The notes below the pieces were generated by a model that did not search any database, had not been told where the DNA came from, and saw only the letters and a program-made list of their open reading frames with translations. The translations under genes and the position numbers were made by a program. This document shows positions 45,525-55,807 of a DNA stretch of 64,000 bases, piece after piece (position 1 is the stretch's first letter; every line of letters starts with the position of its first letter). Source of the DNA: Bradyrhizobium sp. Arg816 (GTDB lineage Bacteria > Pseudomonadota > Alphaproteobacteria > Rhizobiales > Xanthobacteraceae); assembly GCF_029989365.1 (NCBI RefSeq), contig NZ_JAPRAQ010000009.1:280781-344780 (forward strand), written 5' to 3'.

Positions 45525-46423
45525 TCCAGACCGAACGCGCGCTGCAGCAGGTGCTGGAGTGGGGGCGTTCCCTGACCGGGTTCGCCGACGAGCATGCCGT
45601 GGAAGCGGTCAGGGGCGGCCAGTACATCCTGCAGCGCATCCACCCGAACCTGCGCGACACCAGCGCCCGCACCGGTCGCGATCCGCAGGACGAAACGCTG
45701 ATCGTGGCGTTCTATCGCGAACTGGCGCTGCTGTTCTGGCTCGACGATTGCAACGACCTTGGCCTGATCGCGCCGGAGCAGGTCGCCGCGGTGGAACAGG
45801 CGCTGGGGCAGGGCGAGCCGTGCGCGCTCCCCGGATTCGAGGGCTGCGCCGTGCTGCGCGCCTCGCTGGCCGCGCTCGCCTACGATCGTCGCGACTATGC
45901 TCAGCTTCTCGTGGATACCCGGTGCTACTGCGCGGCGCTGCGCGCCGGACACGCGCAGGCGGCAGGGGCGGAACGCTGGTCCTACGCCGAGTACCTGCAC
46001 AACGGCATCGATTCGATCGCCTACGCGAACGTGTTCTGTTGCCTGTCGTTGCTGTGGGGGCTGGACATGGCGACCTTGCGCGCGCGTCCGGCCTTTCGCC
46101 AGGTCCTGCGGCTCATCTCCGCGATAGGGCGCCTGCAGAACGATCTGCATGGACGCGACAAGGACAGGTGGGCCGGCGAGGCCGACAACGCGGCGATCCT
46201 GCTGCTGCAGCGCTATCCAGCTATGCCTGTGGTAGAGTTCCTCAACGACGAGCTGGCCGGCTATACGCGCATGTTGCACCGGGTGATGGCGGAAGAACGC
46301 TTTCCGGCGCCGTGGGGACCGTTGATCGAGGCCATGGCGGCCATCCGCGCGCAGTACTACCAGACCTCGGCCAGCCGCTACCGCAGCGACCCTGCCGGGG
46401 GAGGCCAGCGTGCGCCGGCCTGA
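45521..46423 (+). CDS. ks: ent-Kaurene synthase
   Basis: 300 residues from GTG 45521, overlapping cps by 4 bp. Class I terpene synthase cyclising ent-CPP to ent-kaurene. The Asp-rich metal motif sits in LLFWLDDCNDLGL, and the second metal motif region lies near SAIGRLQNDLHGRDKDRWAG. Full length and intact. Confidence 0.92.
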   Translation: MIQTERALQQVLEWGRSLTGFADEHAVEAVRGGQYILQRIHPNLRDTSARTGRDPQDETLIVAFYRELALLFWLDDCNDLGLIAPEQVAAVEQALGQGEPCALPGFEGCAVLRASLAALAYDRRDYAQLLVDTRCYCAALRAGHAQAAGAERWSYAEYLHNGIDSIAYANVFCCLSLLWGLDMATLRARPAFRQVLRLISAIGRLQNDLHGRDKDRWAGEADNAAILLLQRYPAMPVVEFLNDELAGYTRMLHRVMAEERFPAPWGPLIEAMAAIRAQYYQTSASRYRSDPAGGGQRAPA

Positions 46424-47144
46424 ACGCGCGGGAGGCGGCGGCGTGCGGGCTGCCGCGGTCCGATCCGACGCAACGCCGTCGCCCGATACGACGGATGGAG
46501 CGAGCAGGAGCGACACCGCCCTGGGCCGGCGCAAGGACGACCATCTGGACATCGTGCTGGATCGGCGAGCGGCTCCGGCCACGGTCGCAGCCGGCTGGGA
46601 GCACTGCGCATTGCCCGGTTGGACCTGACGCAAATCGACCTGCGCGCCTCGCTGCTGGGCAAGACCATGCGCCCGCCGCTGCTGATCAGCTCCATGACCG
46701 GCGGCATACCACGCGCCGAGGCCATCAACCGGCATCTGAGCGAAGCAGCGCAAGCCTTGGGGATCGCCATGGGCGTCGGTTCGCAGCGCGTGAGCCTGCA
46801 ATCCCGCAACTCCTAGGGGCTAACGCGCACGCTGCGCCGCCTGGCCCTAGACACCCTGCTGGCCAATATCGGCGCCGCGCAACTGCGCGAGGCCGACGGC
46901 CTGGACCTGGCGGGCCGGGCGGTGGATGCGCTGGAGGTCGATGGACTCATCGTCCCTCTCAATCCGCTGCAGGAAGCGGTACAGCCGGAGGGCGACCGCG
47001 ACTGGCGAGGCGTCCTGGCGCAGATCGCTCGCGCCGCGCGCAGCGTGGGCGTGCCAATCCGTGCCAAAGGCCATCCGCCTGGGCGCGGACATCGCCGGGC
47101 AGGCGGCCGGCGTGCTGCGCGCGAGCACGTGCGCCTCACATTGA
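46410..47144 (+). pseudogene. idi: Type 2 isopentenyl-diphosphate isomerase, degraded
   Basis: RRKDDHLDIVLDRRAAPATV marks the N-terminus of the FMN-dependent isomerase. A frameshift near 46617 leads to MRPPLLISSMTGG and GSQRVSLQSRNS. A TAG at 46814-46816 then sits where the continuing frame (GLTRTLRRLALDTLLANIGA) expects Gln. After ARAARSVGVPI an internal deletion joins directly to AKAIRLGADIAGQAAGVLRA, losing roughly a third of the barrel, and the gene ends at 47144. Chromosomal isoprenoid supply must cover this role. Confidence 0.86.
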
Positions 47145-47299
47145 ATAGTCCAATGTGGCGAATGAGACTCCAATTGGCCTGGCGTCCAGCGCGCCGCCTG
47201 GACCGATACGCAGACGCTCCCGTTCACACGCAACGAATCTGTCCAGCCGCCGGTGCTCGTTCGATAACCAGCTTTTCTGACGGCCGCGCGAATAACCGG

Positions 47300-47428
47300 T
47301 CAGGCATCGGCCAAATAATGGCTGAACTTCGAAACCGCGCTGAGGTAGGATCGTTGCGTCGCCGGCGACAGATTGTGAACGGTCATGTCTTCGATCGTGC
47401 GGCGGCGAAGAGGGCTCAAATCGGCCAT
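47300..47428 (-). pseudogene. N-terminal scrap of a tyrosine recombinase
   Basis: A 42-residue frame, MADLSPLRRRTIEDMTVHNL, SPATQRSYLSAVSKFSHYL, matches the SAM-like N-terminal domain of phage-type integrases, then stops at 47300. The catalytic domain is absent. It is the only integrase trace in the window. Confidence 0.72.
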
Positions 47429-47644
47429 CTCGATACCCCTGTCTGAGGGGGCTCCAACACCCACATCCTCTCAGCCAGGGAGCGATCTACGCCACCTTGG
47501 CCCCTCACGCCGCGGCAGCTGCTTAGTTCAATCCACAACGAAATTTTGGGATCTCGAGCGCCCAATTCCTGCAATCTCAAATGCCGCCGCATCCGAAAAA
47601 CAGACTCTCCTCAATCGCTTTGAGGCTTGTTCACGGGCGACAAC

Positions 47645-48733
47645 TCAAGGTGTGCGGGCGTTGGCTGTGCCGTTTGTGGTGTCAGCCCATTTCAGTAGCG
47701 ACAGTTCGGCCGAGAAGCCTGGCCCAAAGGCGCCTAAGATACCGTATGATCCTGGCGCTTGCTCCGCATGCGCCAGCACGTGTTCCAGAACGAATAGCAC
47801 AGTTGCGCTGGACATATTTCCATGAAGTCGAAGCGTCTCATAGCTGGAAAAGAAGTTCTCAGAGGACCTCCCAAGGCCCTGCTCACAGACCTCCAATACT
47901 TTTCTCCCGCCGGGATGAAAGACAAAGCTCTTCACCTGACTGGGAAGAATGCCATCCTCCGCTAGCAACGAACGCATTGCGCGTGGCAACAATTCGCTAA
48001 TCATTGATGGAATGCGCTCGGAGACCACGACTTCAAATCCGGAGTCGCCAAAATGCCAGCCCATTAGAGAAGTCGAGTCCGGGTGAAGCAAACTCGTACT
48101 TCTCACGATATCCAGTTTGCCAGAGCCGCTTTCAGCTGGTCCGATTAATAGCGCGGCAGCACCATCCCCAAAGAGGCTTGAGGCGACAACGTTCTTTGGG
48201 GTCAGATCATTCGGCTGGAATGTAAGGGAAGTCAGCTCAACGGCAACGAGGAGAATGCGTTCGTTGGTTGCTCGGCAAAGAGCTCCTGCTAAGCTAACTC
48301 CCGATGCTCCCCCAGCGCATCCGAGGCCAAAAATCGGCGTCCGTCCCACATCTGCTCGCAATCCGATCTTCAAGATCAGCTCAACATCGAGACTAGGGGT
48401 CGCTATCCCTGTCGTCGAGACGAATATAACTCGATCGACTTGCTCGGGCTTAACGCCAGCCCGGTTGAGACATAACACTGTCGCTTTGCACGCCAGCTCC
48501 TTTGCCCAATCCAAGTATATCTGGTTTGTCTCACCTATGCGATGCTCGCTGAGAAGCCATTCGGGCGTAACACAGAAGAAGCGCTGATCGACTAGCGCGT
48601 GATCGAATACTGTAAGATACCTCTTCAGCTTCTCCATTCTGGACCCGAAGTGGCGACCCGCTAAAGCCTTAGCGTCAGTCTGCGAAAACCGGAATGGTGG
48701 CAAAGCCGTCCCAACAGCCAAAATTCTGGACAT
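47645..48733 (-). CDS. Type III polyketide synthase (chalcone-synthase-like)
   Basis: 362 residues, full length for bacterial type III PKS. Catalytic Cys in FGLGCAGGASGVSLAG, His in FVFHPGGRKVLEV, Asn in LHGNMSSATVLFVLEH. These homodimers extend an acyl-CoA with malonyl-CoA to make alkylresorcinols, pyrones or phloroglucinols. No methyltransferase, hydroxylase or acyl-activating gene adjoins it, so the product cannot be predicted. It is the only undamaged gene between 47 and 51.9 kb. Confidence 0.93.
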   Translation of the reverse strand: MSRILAVGTALPPFRFSQTDAKALAGRHFGSRMEKLKRYLTVFDHALVDQRFFCVTPEWLLSEHRIGETNQIYLDWAKELACKATVLCLNRAGVKPEQVDRVIFVSTTGIATPSLDVELILKIGLRADVGRTPIFGLGCAGGASGVSLAGALCRATNERILLVAVELTSLTFQPNDLTPKNVVASSLFGDGAAALLIGPAESGSGKLDIVRSTSLLHPDSTSLMGWHFGDSGFEVVVSERIPSMISELLPRAMRSLLAEDGILPSQVKSFVFHPGGRKVLEVCEQGLGRSSENFFSSYETLRLHGNMSSATVLFVLEHVLAHAEQAPGSYGILGAFGPGFSAELSLLKWADTTNGTANARTP

Positions 48734-48803
48734 CAGTTACTCTTGTCGCTCGACAGGGATTCACACCAAAAGGAAGATCAAGGACGTCCGCGACATCCAG
48801 GCG

Positions 48804-49482
48804 TTAGCTCACGTAGACCAAACCGATGTTGATGTCCTGCCCAGGGCAGTTCTTGCGGGGCCGCCCGTTGGAAAAGCGCGCGATTCCGGTCGAACAAAAG
48901 CCAATGATCGACGGGCAAGAGCACGCAATCGTACTCAGCGCTGACGGCTTAGTGGGTAGCAAGGAAGACTTTACGTCCACTCCTGCTGCACCGCCCCGTT
49001 GGCCTTCGCTGCTGTTGACGAGGGGCAGCGGAGTCGCAAGCTCGCAGAGCTGATATTTATTTCGGGCGACCGCAGTGGCACCTTTTACGTACACGAGCAC
49101 GTCATTCCAGGTGTAACCGAGCGGGTCTCTAACCTGACCGCGTATAACAATATTGCCTTCATCCTGAAGCCCGGCAGAACGAGATTAGCGTTGGAGTCCT
49201 CGGATTGGCGCACTTGCCGTTCACCGGGATGCCGAACATCGAGTTGGCCATCTGCCAGCGAAAACCGATTTCGCCGCCGAGCGGGCCTCCAGTCGCACCA
49301 AGACACCTCATGGGAGGAGGCGAAGCACGAACCACATCGCCAGCGTTGACGAGATCCCAGCAACGACGGCCACCGCCCCTATTGATACCGATGTCAGAAC
49401 CTCTTCGCTCGCAGAGCCGCGCGGCCAGACCAGCGACTTTTGCGGCCAGCACCATGAGGACTATTGTGCCAAGCATTTTCAT
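48804..49482 (-). pseudogene. Decayed Omp25/Omp31-type outer-membrane protein
   Basis: Start MKMLGTIVLMVLAAKVAGLA at 49482 looks like a signal peptide. GGPLGGEIGFRWQMANSMFG, LVYVKGATAVARNKYQL and the end QDINIGLVYVS follow barrel strands of this porin-like family, but only across several frameshifts. The stop is at 48804. The separate, better preserved omp at 57551 is of the same general class. Confidence 0.6.
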
Positions 49483-50495
49483 CTTTCTCGACGAAATTTT
49501 GAGGTCAACTTTCTTGACGGCATTCACGGAACCGGATGCATGCCATGTGTCTGTCTTCTTGATCAATTGATAGGGTTGGTAGTTGACCCGAAAGATTGTG
49601 TCCGCTTCTGGCAATGAATGGCTCGTCTTCTTCTGTGCGGATCATATGAGTTTGTCGCGCCGGGCCGTTTTGCCATCGTCGATAGGCCTGGCGCCGCCGG
49701 ACACATTGACGGGATTTGGTGGCGGGTTGACATGTCGGACGAAGCTGGCTCGGTCGTCGCCGCGTATTTTAGCGATGCTTGCGGCGAGCTGTGCGCAAAC
49801 CATCCGCAGCGCCGTCGAAAGTTGTGATCCTCGCCGGCCTCGTTACTGCGGGGCGAATTTAATAGGACCGAAGGAAAAGGCGTTGTCCAAGGGCCCGAGA
49901 GGATTTTGCCCGGCCGAGAACGGCGGAAAACCGCTTCAAAAGTTTGTCGACGTCCATGACCATCAGTTGTGCGTCCGGTAACCTTTCATCTGAGAATGGC
50001 GCTACATCGATTGCCTGCCCTCTATGAGGTCGATGCAGTCACGCTTTGGCTACGACAACGGAATCCAGCGGATGAGTGTTGGGCAAAAGTAGGAGTATGC
50101 CACGATTCTTCCGACGGCGCCTCGTGGTACTCGGCATTTTGCCGGAAACCGCCCTGTCCTTCAGGTAGGCGTACGCGATCGGGTTAGGCAGGCCGCTATT
50201 TCGGGATGCCTGTTTTCCCGTCGGCGCGCAGCCTGAGTGGCTTGGCCGTTGTCACGCAGCCTTTCGACCGGAACATAGGTGTGTAACATTCCGCACGCTG
50301 TCTTGAATCCATTAAGATATATCAGAGAATTGCAATTCTGCCTGTGCAATCCTTTCCTAGGCGCCAGCGGAAGGGCAAAGTGCGGAAGCGGGACGTTCAC
50401 CCCTGACCCTCGAGTCTGCGCGACAGCCAATTTTCTGGACTGAGCGCTAGGACCAAGGCTTCCTTCCTTTCCGTCCAATGGCTTCTTGTCGGCGC
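49483..50495. other. Kilobase without recognisable genes
   Basis: 1013 bp. No frame shows a known domain. A short palindrome ATCAATTGAT occurs near 49560. Probably degraded DNA. Confidence 0.5.
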
Positions 50496-51667
50496 TTATG
50501 GGGTGACTCCCCTGACTGCTGACGCAAGGTTGTGAACCTCCTCAATCGTATTGTAGCAGTGCGGCGATGCGCGAACGATGTCCGGAAGGCCTCGCCGTGT
50601 TGCGTCCAACGGGGTACTTGTCGGCGGCGAGACCGATACGTTGATCTTCTGTGTTGCGAGGTGGCGCATAACCTCGCGTGCGCTCGCTGTGCGGAGGGTG
50701 AACGAAACGATTGAAGCAGGATTCTCTCCGAGATCGTGAAGCGACACGTCTGAGATAGCGCCGAGTGCCGCTCGCAATTCGCGCGCAAGCTGCCGCCAAC
50801 GTTGTTCGATTCTATCGATGCCAATCGAAAGCGCATAGTCGATGACTATCCCGAGTCCTAAGCGAGCTGCATAGTTCGCTTCCCACGTTTCGAATCGTCG
50901 TGCGTCGGGTCTGAGTTCGTAGCGCTCGGGTCCAACCCAGGGTGCTCCGAACAGGTCGATCATGGCCGGTTCGATGTCCTTTAGGAAATCGTCTCGGATG
51001 TAGAGGAACCCCGTTCCGCGCGGGCCCCGCAGGAATTTTCGGCCGGTCGACGTAAGCATGTCGCAACCAAGTGCATGGACATCCAGCGGGATCTGTCCAA
51101 CCGCCTGGCACGCATCAAGCAGGTAAGGAACGTTATGCGCTCGCGCGATGCGGCCGACAGCCTCGGCCGGATTCACAAGCCCTCCGTTCGTAGGACCCAC
51201 GTAATGGCGATTAACTTCACGTGGGCATCGATCATGGCCTCGAGCGCGTCAGGATCGAGAGCGCCATTTGCATCGTCTGGGATGATGTCGACCTGCACAC
51301 CGGTTCGGCGCCTCATTTGCAGGAAGGCGATATAATTGGCGGCAAATTCCGCGGTGGTCGTAAGAATGCGGTCGCCTCGGCCGAACTGCAGCGAGGAAAA
51401 GGCGCGCTGCCATGCCAGCGTGGCAATCTCCGCGAGCGCAATCTCTTCCCGGCTGGAGCCAACGAGCCTGGCGATGCTGTCATACACGGCGTCAAGCCGG
51501 GCACCGTTCTCCGCGGCCGCTTCGTCGCCGCCGATTTCCGCTTCGCGCTGAAGGTAGCCGATCATACCCGCAACAACCGGCTTCGGCATAAGAGCGGCGC
51601 CGGCATTGTTGAAGTGGACGCGATTGCTGACGCCAGCTGTATCGTCTCTTACTTTGTCGATATCGGC
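50496..51667 (-). pseudogene. Class V aminotransferase (cysteine-desulfurase-like), frameshifted
   Basis: From about 51667 the frame reads DIDKVRDDTAGVSNRVHFNN, AGAALMPKPVVAGMIGYLQR and continues to IAITWV near 51195. There one missing base sends it to a stop; in the next frame PTNGGLVNPAEAVGRIARAH continues through the PLP-lysine motif STGRKFLRGPRGTGFLY to the end at 50496. Apart from this single break it looks complete. It is divergent from the ammonia-lyase gene and probably belonged to one amino-acid catabolic cluster. Confidence 0.82.
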
Positions 51668-51966
51668 GCTCCCGAAGTCTTCAGGGGCCGGCCGGGATTG
51701 TGCTTGCAATGCAGTCGTCCTTTTCGCTTTCTTCCTCGATCCGATGCGGGTCACCACCGCAGCCGGTCTAACAGAGCCACTTCGAGATGATATCTGTCGG
51801 CAATGGCCCAAACCCGCCATTTTGGCGCCAACTATGCCCAATTCGTTCGCTGACGGCGCTAAACTTCGCGCCAAACGGCTTACAGTGTTGGCACATTGGA
51901 ATCTATTCCAATGGGACTTGTTTGCGGGAGAAGGACTTGGGAGCATCTTTGGAGCCAACGGGCGCT

Positions 51967-53151
51967 GTGGCAAATGTGAAATCGAACCGTCGACCGGTGC
52001 TGTTGCGCAGCGAGACACGAGGCGCGATTCAGATTCCTTGGTGGGGTGCACAAGACGCACCAAAGGAGCCCGATCGGCTGCTGCGAGCTTGCCCCCGGTA
52101 CGTGCCGACGCCCTTGATATCCTTACCAGGAATGGCCGACCGGGCGGGAATTGGCCAGCTCTGGATCAAGGACGAGACGCAGCGCCTCGGAATCGGTAGC
52201 TTCAAAGGGCTCGGCGGCGCTTACGCCGTGCTGAAGCTCGCCATGAGGTACGTCGAGAAGATAACGGGCCGGGCAATCCTGCCAGCCGAACTGCTCGATC
52301 CTGGCGTGCGTTCGTTGTTCTCGGCGCTCACGTTTTCCTGCGCTTCGGACGGCAATCACGGTCGCTCGGTTTCAGCAGGAGCGCGGTTGATCGGAGCGCG
52401 AGCAGTCGTCTTTCTTCACGCCGGCGTCAGCGACGAGCGGGCGGCCCATATTACCCGTCTGGGCGCGGACATCGTACGTGTTGGCGGAGACTATCACGAC
52501 TCGGTCGAGGCTGCAGCAAAGGCCGCTTCATTGGACGGTTGGATTGCGGTTCCAGACACGGTGGGGCCGGGCGAAGATGATGCGGCTTGCACCTTTGTCG
52601 TCCAAGGCTACGCGATGCTGATCGAAGAGATCATCGCGGCCACAGGGCAGGGATCTGCCTTCACCCATGTCCTGGTTCAGGCAGGCGTCGGAGGTTTGGC
52701 CGCGAGCGTATTCGGCCATGGCTGGGCTCGCGGATTATTCGGGCCCGACACCCATCTATGGATTGTGGAGCCGGAGCGGTCGGCCTGTCTTTATGAGAGC
52801 GCCCGAGCCAAGATGCCCGTACGACTTCCGCCGGGTCCCGCGACGAACATGTCGATGCTCGAATGCCAAAGCCCATCGATGTTGGTTTGGCCGATCATCG
52901 AAGCACTGACTACCGGCTACATCACGGTGACGGACGAGGAGGCCTCGGGCGCGGTACGCTTGCTTGATCAGGGCGTTTCAGGCGATCAGCGTCTTCGTGT
53001 CGGAGAGTCGGGAGCGGCGGGATTGGCAGGCCTCTTGCGGGCAACAGCGGAGAGTGACCGAAAGCGACTTCGGCTCGATCAGTCCGCCAAGGTTCTGCTG
53101 TTCGCGACGGAAGGCCCCACTGACCTTTCGGCCTGGAGCGGAAACCAGTAG
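51967..53151 (+). CDS. Diaminopropionate ammonia-lyase-like PLP enzyme
   Basis: About 394 residues. GTG 51967 was chosen for the GGAG 12 nt upstream; GTG 51976 is possible and an ATG at 51787 would add unrelated sequence. Fold-type II PLP enzyme: Lys in LGIGSFKGLGGAYAVLKLA, phosphate/Asn-Asp motif CASDGNHGRSVSAGARLIGA, and HVLVQAGVGGLAASVFGHGW. It would deaminate 2,3-diaminopropionate or a related amino acid to pyruvate and ammonia; a threonine-dehydratase-like activity is possible. It is intact, with an Lrp regulator convergent 19 bp away. Confidence 0.85.
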   Translation: MANVKSNRRPVLLRSETRGAIQIPWWGAQDAPKEPDRLLRACPRYVPTPLISLPGMADRAGIGQLWIKDETQRLGIGSFKGLGGAYAVLKLAMRYVEKITGRAILPAELLDPGVRSLFSALTFSCASDGNHGRSVSAGARLIGARAVVFLHAGVSDERAAHITRLGADIVRVGGDYHDSVEAAAKAASLDGWIAVPDTVGPGEDDAACTFVVQGYAMLIEEIIAATGQGSAFTHVLVQAGVGGLAASVFGHGWARGLFGPDTHLWIVEPERSACLYESARAKMPVRLPPGPATNMSMLECQSPSMLVWPIIEALTTGYITVTDEEASGAVRLLDQGVSGDQRLRVGESGAAGLAGLLRATAESDRKRLRLDQSAKVLLFATEGPTDLSAWSGNQ

Positions 53152-53170
53152 GTAGGAGCAAAGCGTTCGA

Positions 53171-53653
53171 TCAGGATACGTCAAGGCTAATGCGGGTGGT
53201 GAACTTGACCGTCTGCATCGACACGTAGGTGTTGAATGACTTGATGTTCTTGTCGGGAAAGAACGCTCGTTCAGTGAACGCCCCATACTCCTCCATCGAA
53301 CCGGTGTTGACGACGAGAATGAAATCGGCCGAACCGGTGACGTAGTAGCATTGCGTGACCTCGGGACAGGCGCTCATCCGATTCTTGAACGTGTCCAGAA
53401 GGTCGAGGTGCTCCTGCTCGAGCGCCACCAGCACGATCGACGTGACCCGTGCCCCCGCGACCGAAGGCGAAATAATCGAAACATCGGACATGATCGCCCC
53501 GTTTTCGCACAACCGCCTTAGCCGACGCAGACAAGACGTTGGTGAGAGTCCCACGCGATCGGCTAGTTCTTCGGAGGTCAGCTGATTGTTCTCCTGCAGA
53601 AGCATGAGCAGCTTGAGATCGAGGCGATCGAGGTCGGCACGCGCCACAGCCAT
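53171..53653 (-). CDS. Lrp/AsnC-family regulator
   Basis: 160 residues. N-terminal winged HTH LDLKLLMLLQENNQLTSEEL, VGLSPTSCLRRLRRL; C-terminal ligand-binding RAM domain (VLVALEQEHLDLLDTFKNRM, CYYVTGSADFILVV). Such regulators sense amino acids and usually control the adjacent catabolic gene, here the ammonia-lyase. The GntR-like gene starts 17 bp away, divergently. Confidence 0.92.
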   Translation of the reverse strand: MAVARADLDRLDLKLLMLLQENNQLTSEELADRVGLSPTSCLRRLRRLCENGAIMSDVSIISPSVAGARVTSIVLVALEQEHLDLLDTFKNRMSACPEVTQCYYVTGSADFILVVNTGSMEEYGAFTERAFFPDKNIKSFNTYVSMQTVKFTTRISLDVS

Positions 53654-53670
53654 TTAAAATTCCCTTAAGT

Positions 53671-54321
53671 TTGCAGGTTTCTGGCATCAAGGGAGCGAAA
53701 ACGACCAATTTAGTCGCTCACTTTGAGCTTGCTCCCGGATCTCAGCTCAGGCAGGACGAGCTCGCCGAGCGGTTTGGAACAAGCCGGATCCCAATAAGAG
53801 AGGCGCTCAGACAGCTGGAAGCCGAAGGGTGTGTGACTTTCCAGCCCAATCGCCGCGCGGTAGTTTCCGACTTGTCGATCGACGAAGTCATCGAATTGCT
53901 CGGGATCCGAATCGCGCTCGAGTGTCACGCGCTGCGCCTAGCCATTCCCGCCATGGGAGAGATCGATCTCAATGAGGCGAAAGCGATCCTCCAGTCATAT
54001 GATGACGAGCCCGATCCGGCGCGATGGGGCGCGTTCAATTAGAAATTCCACGAGACGCTCTACGCACCATGCAATCGCCCGCGACTCTTGTCGATGATCG
54101 AGGCGAACTATGGTCATGTGAGCCGGTTTACTCGGGCGCTCGTTTCCCGCGCGGCCGGCAAAGAGCGGCCGCAGCGCGAGCACTATCAGCTACTGGAGCA
54201 CAGCCGTAACGGTGAAAGCGAAAAGGCCGTCCGGCTTCTTCGCGAGCATATCGTTGAGACGCAGAAGACGGTGAGATCCGCGCAACGCATTGCCACACGG
54301 GATGTCAGCTCGGGCAATTGA
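53671..54321 (+). pseudogene. GntR/FCD-family regulator with an internal stop
   Basis: The frame reads ELAPGSQLRQDELAERFGTS, RIPIREALRQLEAEGCVTFQ, then the FCD ligand domain. A TAG at 54040-54042 interrupts it between RWGAFN and KFHETLYAPCNRP; the same frame continues to 54321. The first helix of the HTH also looks truncated. A single nonsense mutation may be the main lesion. Confidence 0.82.
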
Positions 54322-54447
54322 AGGCCCGATATACACCGTGGCGTCCTCCGGCGCAGGTCTAATGAACGACAATCAGAATATTTGCGGGGTGAATGCGAGG
54401 TGTCCTCTGAACGGCTCGCTTCCCGCAACGCGACCTGCAGAAATTAA

Positions 54448-55807
54448 ATGAACGATCGTAACGTCGATATTGCTGTAATCGGCGCGGGAATCATCGGTAT
54501 CGCCTGTGCTTACTATCTCGCGAAGGGCCGTCCTGCATTCCGGATTAGATCATCGATCCCAATGCGCCGACGAGCTTGACCTCGGCTGCCTCGGGCGAAA
54601 ATTATCGGAACTGGTGGCCTCATCCGGTCATGACTGCCTTTACGGACTACAGCATCGACCTGCTTGAGGAAATCGCCCGTCAGCACGCCAATCGGATTCA
54701 CACGACCCGCACTGGCTACACGCGATGCGAGACCTGACCAACTACTGAGGGAGTTACAAACAGGGTATGGGCGCCGAAGGCGCAAGGCGGATTGTCCACG
54801 AGGCGGCTTCGTCGCCTAGCTATACGTCGGCGGTCTCGGCAGATTGGCAGGATGCACCCGAAGGGGTCGACGTGCTCCAAAATGTAGGCTGATCCGCCGT
54901 CACTTTCCAACGTTCGATCCAGAGGTTTCCACGATTCTCCATATACGGCGCGCCGGAGACATCCGCGGCCAACAGTTGGGAAGCCTGATGTTGGAGCAGA
55001 TCCGCGCTGCAGGAGGCACATTGGCTGTGGCCCGCGTTACGGAAATAACCAAAGCGGCAAGATGGTTTCGTGGTGGCGACGCGCGGCGGCGAGGGTGAAG
55101 AGAATATCCGTGCGGGGATTGTCGTGAATTCGGCGGGACCTTACGTCGCCGACGTAGCGCGCATGCTCGGAGAGACCCTTCCGGTTCAGAACGTCTTCCA
55201 TCAGAAGATTGCTTTCGCTGACAATCTCGGCGCTATTGACCGAACGATGCCATTTTCAATCGATCTGGATGGGTAGACGATCGACTGGTCCCCGCAAGAG
55301 CGCGAGCTCCTCGCGGAAGACCCTGCGACCGCGTGGCTCCCCCGCCCGATGCCTGGCGGCATCCACTACCGCCCGCACGGCGGTGACCACGGAAGATGGA
55401 TCAAGCTTGGCCGGGCCTACAATCGAAAGCCCTCGGAGCCACAGGACGATATTCCTACGGATCCCAACTTTCCGGAAATCGTTCTCAGGGGCGCGAGCCG
55501 GCTGAATCCCGGCCTCCAGCAATACTACGGCCGCCTGCCGCGGCAGATTACCCACCATGGCGGCTGCTACACGATGACCGAGGGGAATTGGCCGCTGATC
55601 GGTCCAATGAAAACGAAGAACGCCTTCGTGGCAGGTGCCTTGTCTGGCTTTGGAACGATGGCGGCCTGTGCAACAGGAGCGCTTTGCGCCGGATGGGTAT
55701 TGGGCACCAGGCTGCCCGAATTCGCCGAGCGCCTCAGCTTGTCGCGTTACGATGATGAAAGCTTTCTTCGCCGACTGCAGGAGAGTGCGAGCACTGGGGT
55801 TCTCTAG
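54448..55807 (+). pseudogene. FAD-dependent amino-acid oxidase (DadA-like), broken
   Basis: ATG 54448 opens VDIAVIGAGIIGIACAYYLA, the FAD-binding start of DAO-type oxidoreductases. Frameshifts occur near 54530-54560 and again before 55070, where GIVVNSAGPYVADVARMLGE appears. A TAG at 55274-55276 interrupts the final frame, which then runs through GGCYTMTEGNWPLIGPMKTK to the stop at 55807. It probably acted with the neighbouring aminotransferase and ammonia-lyase. Confidence 0.82.
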
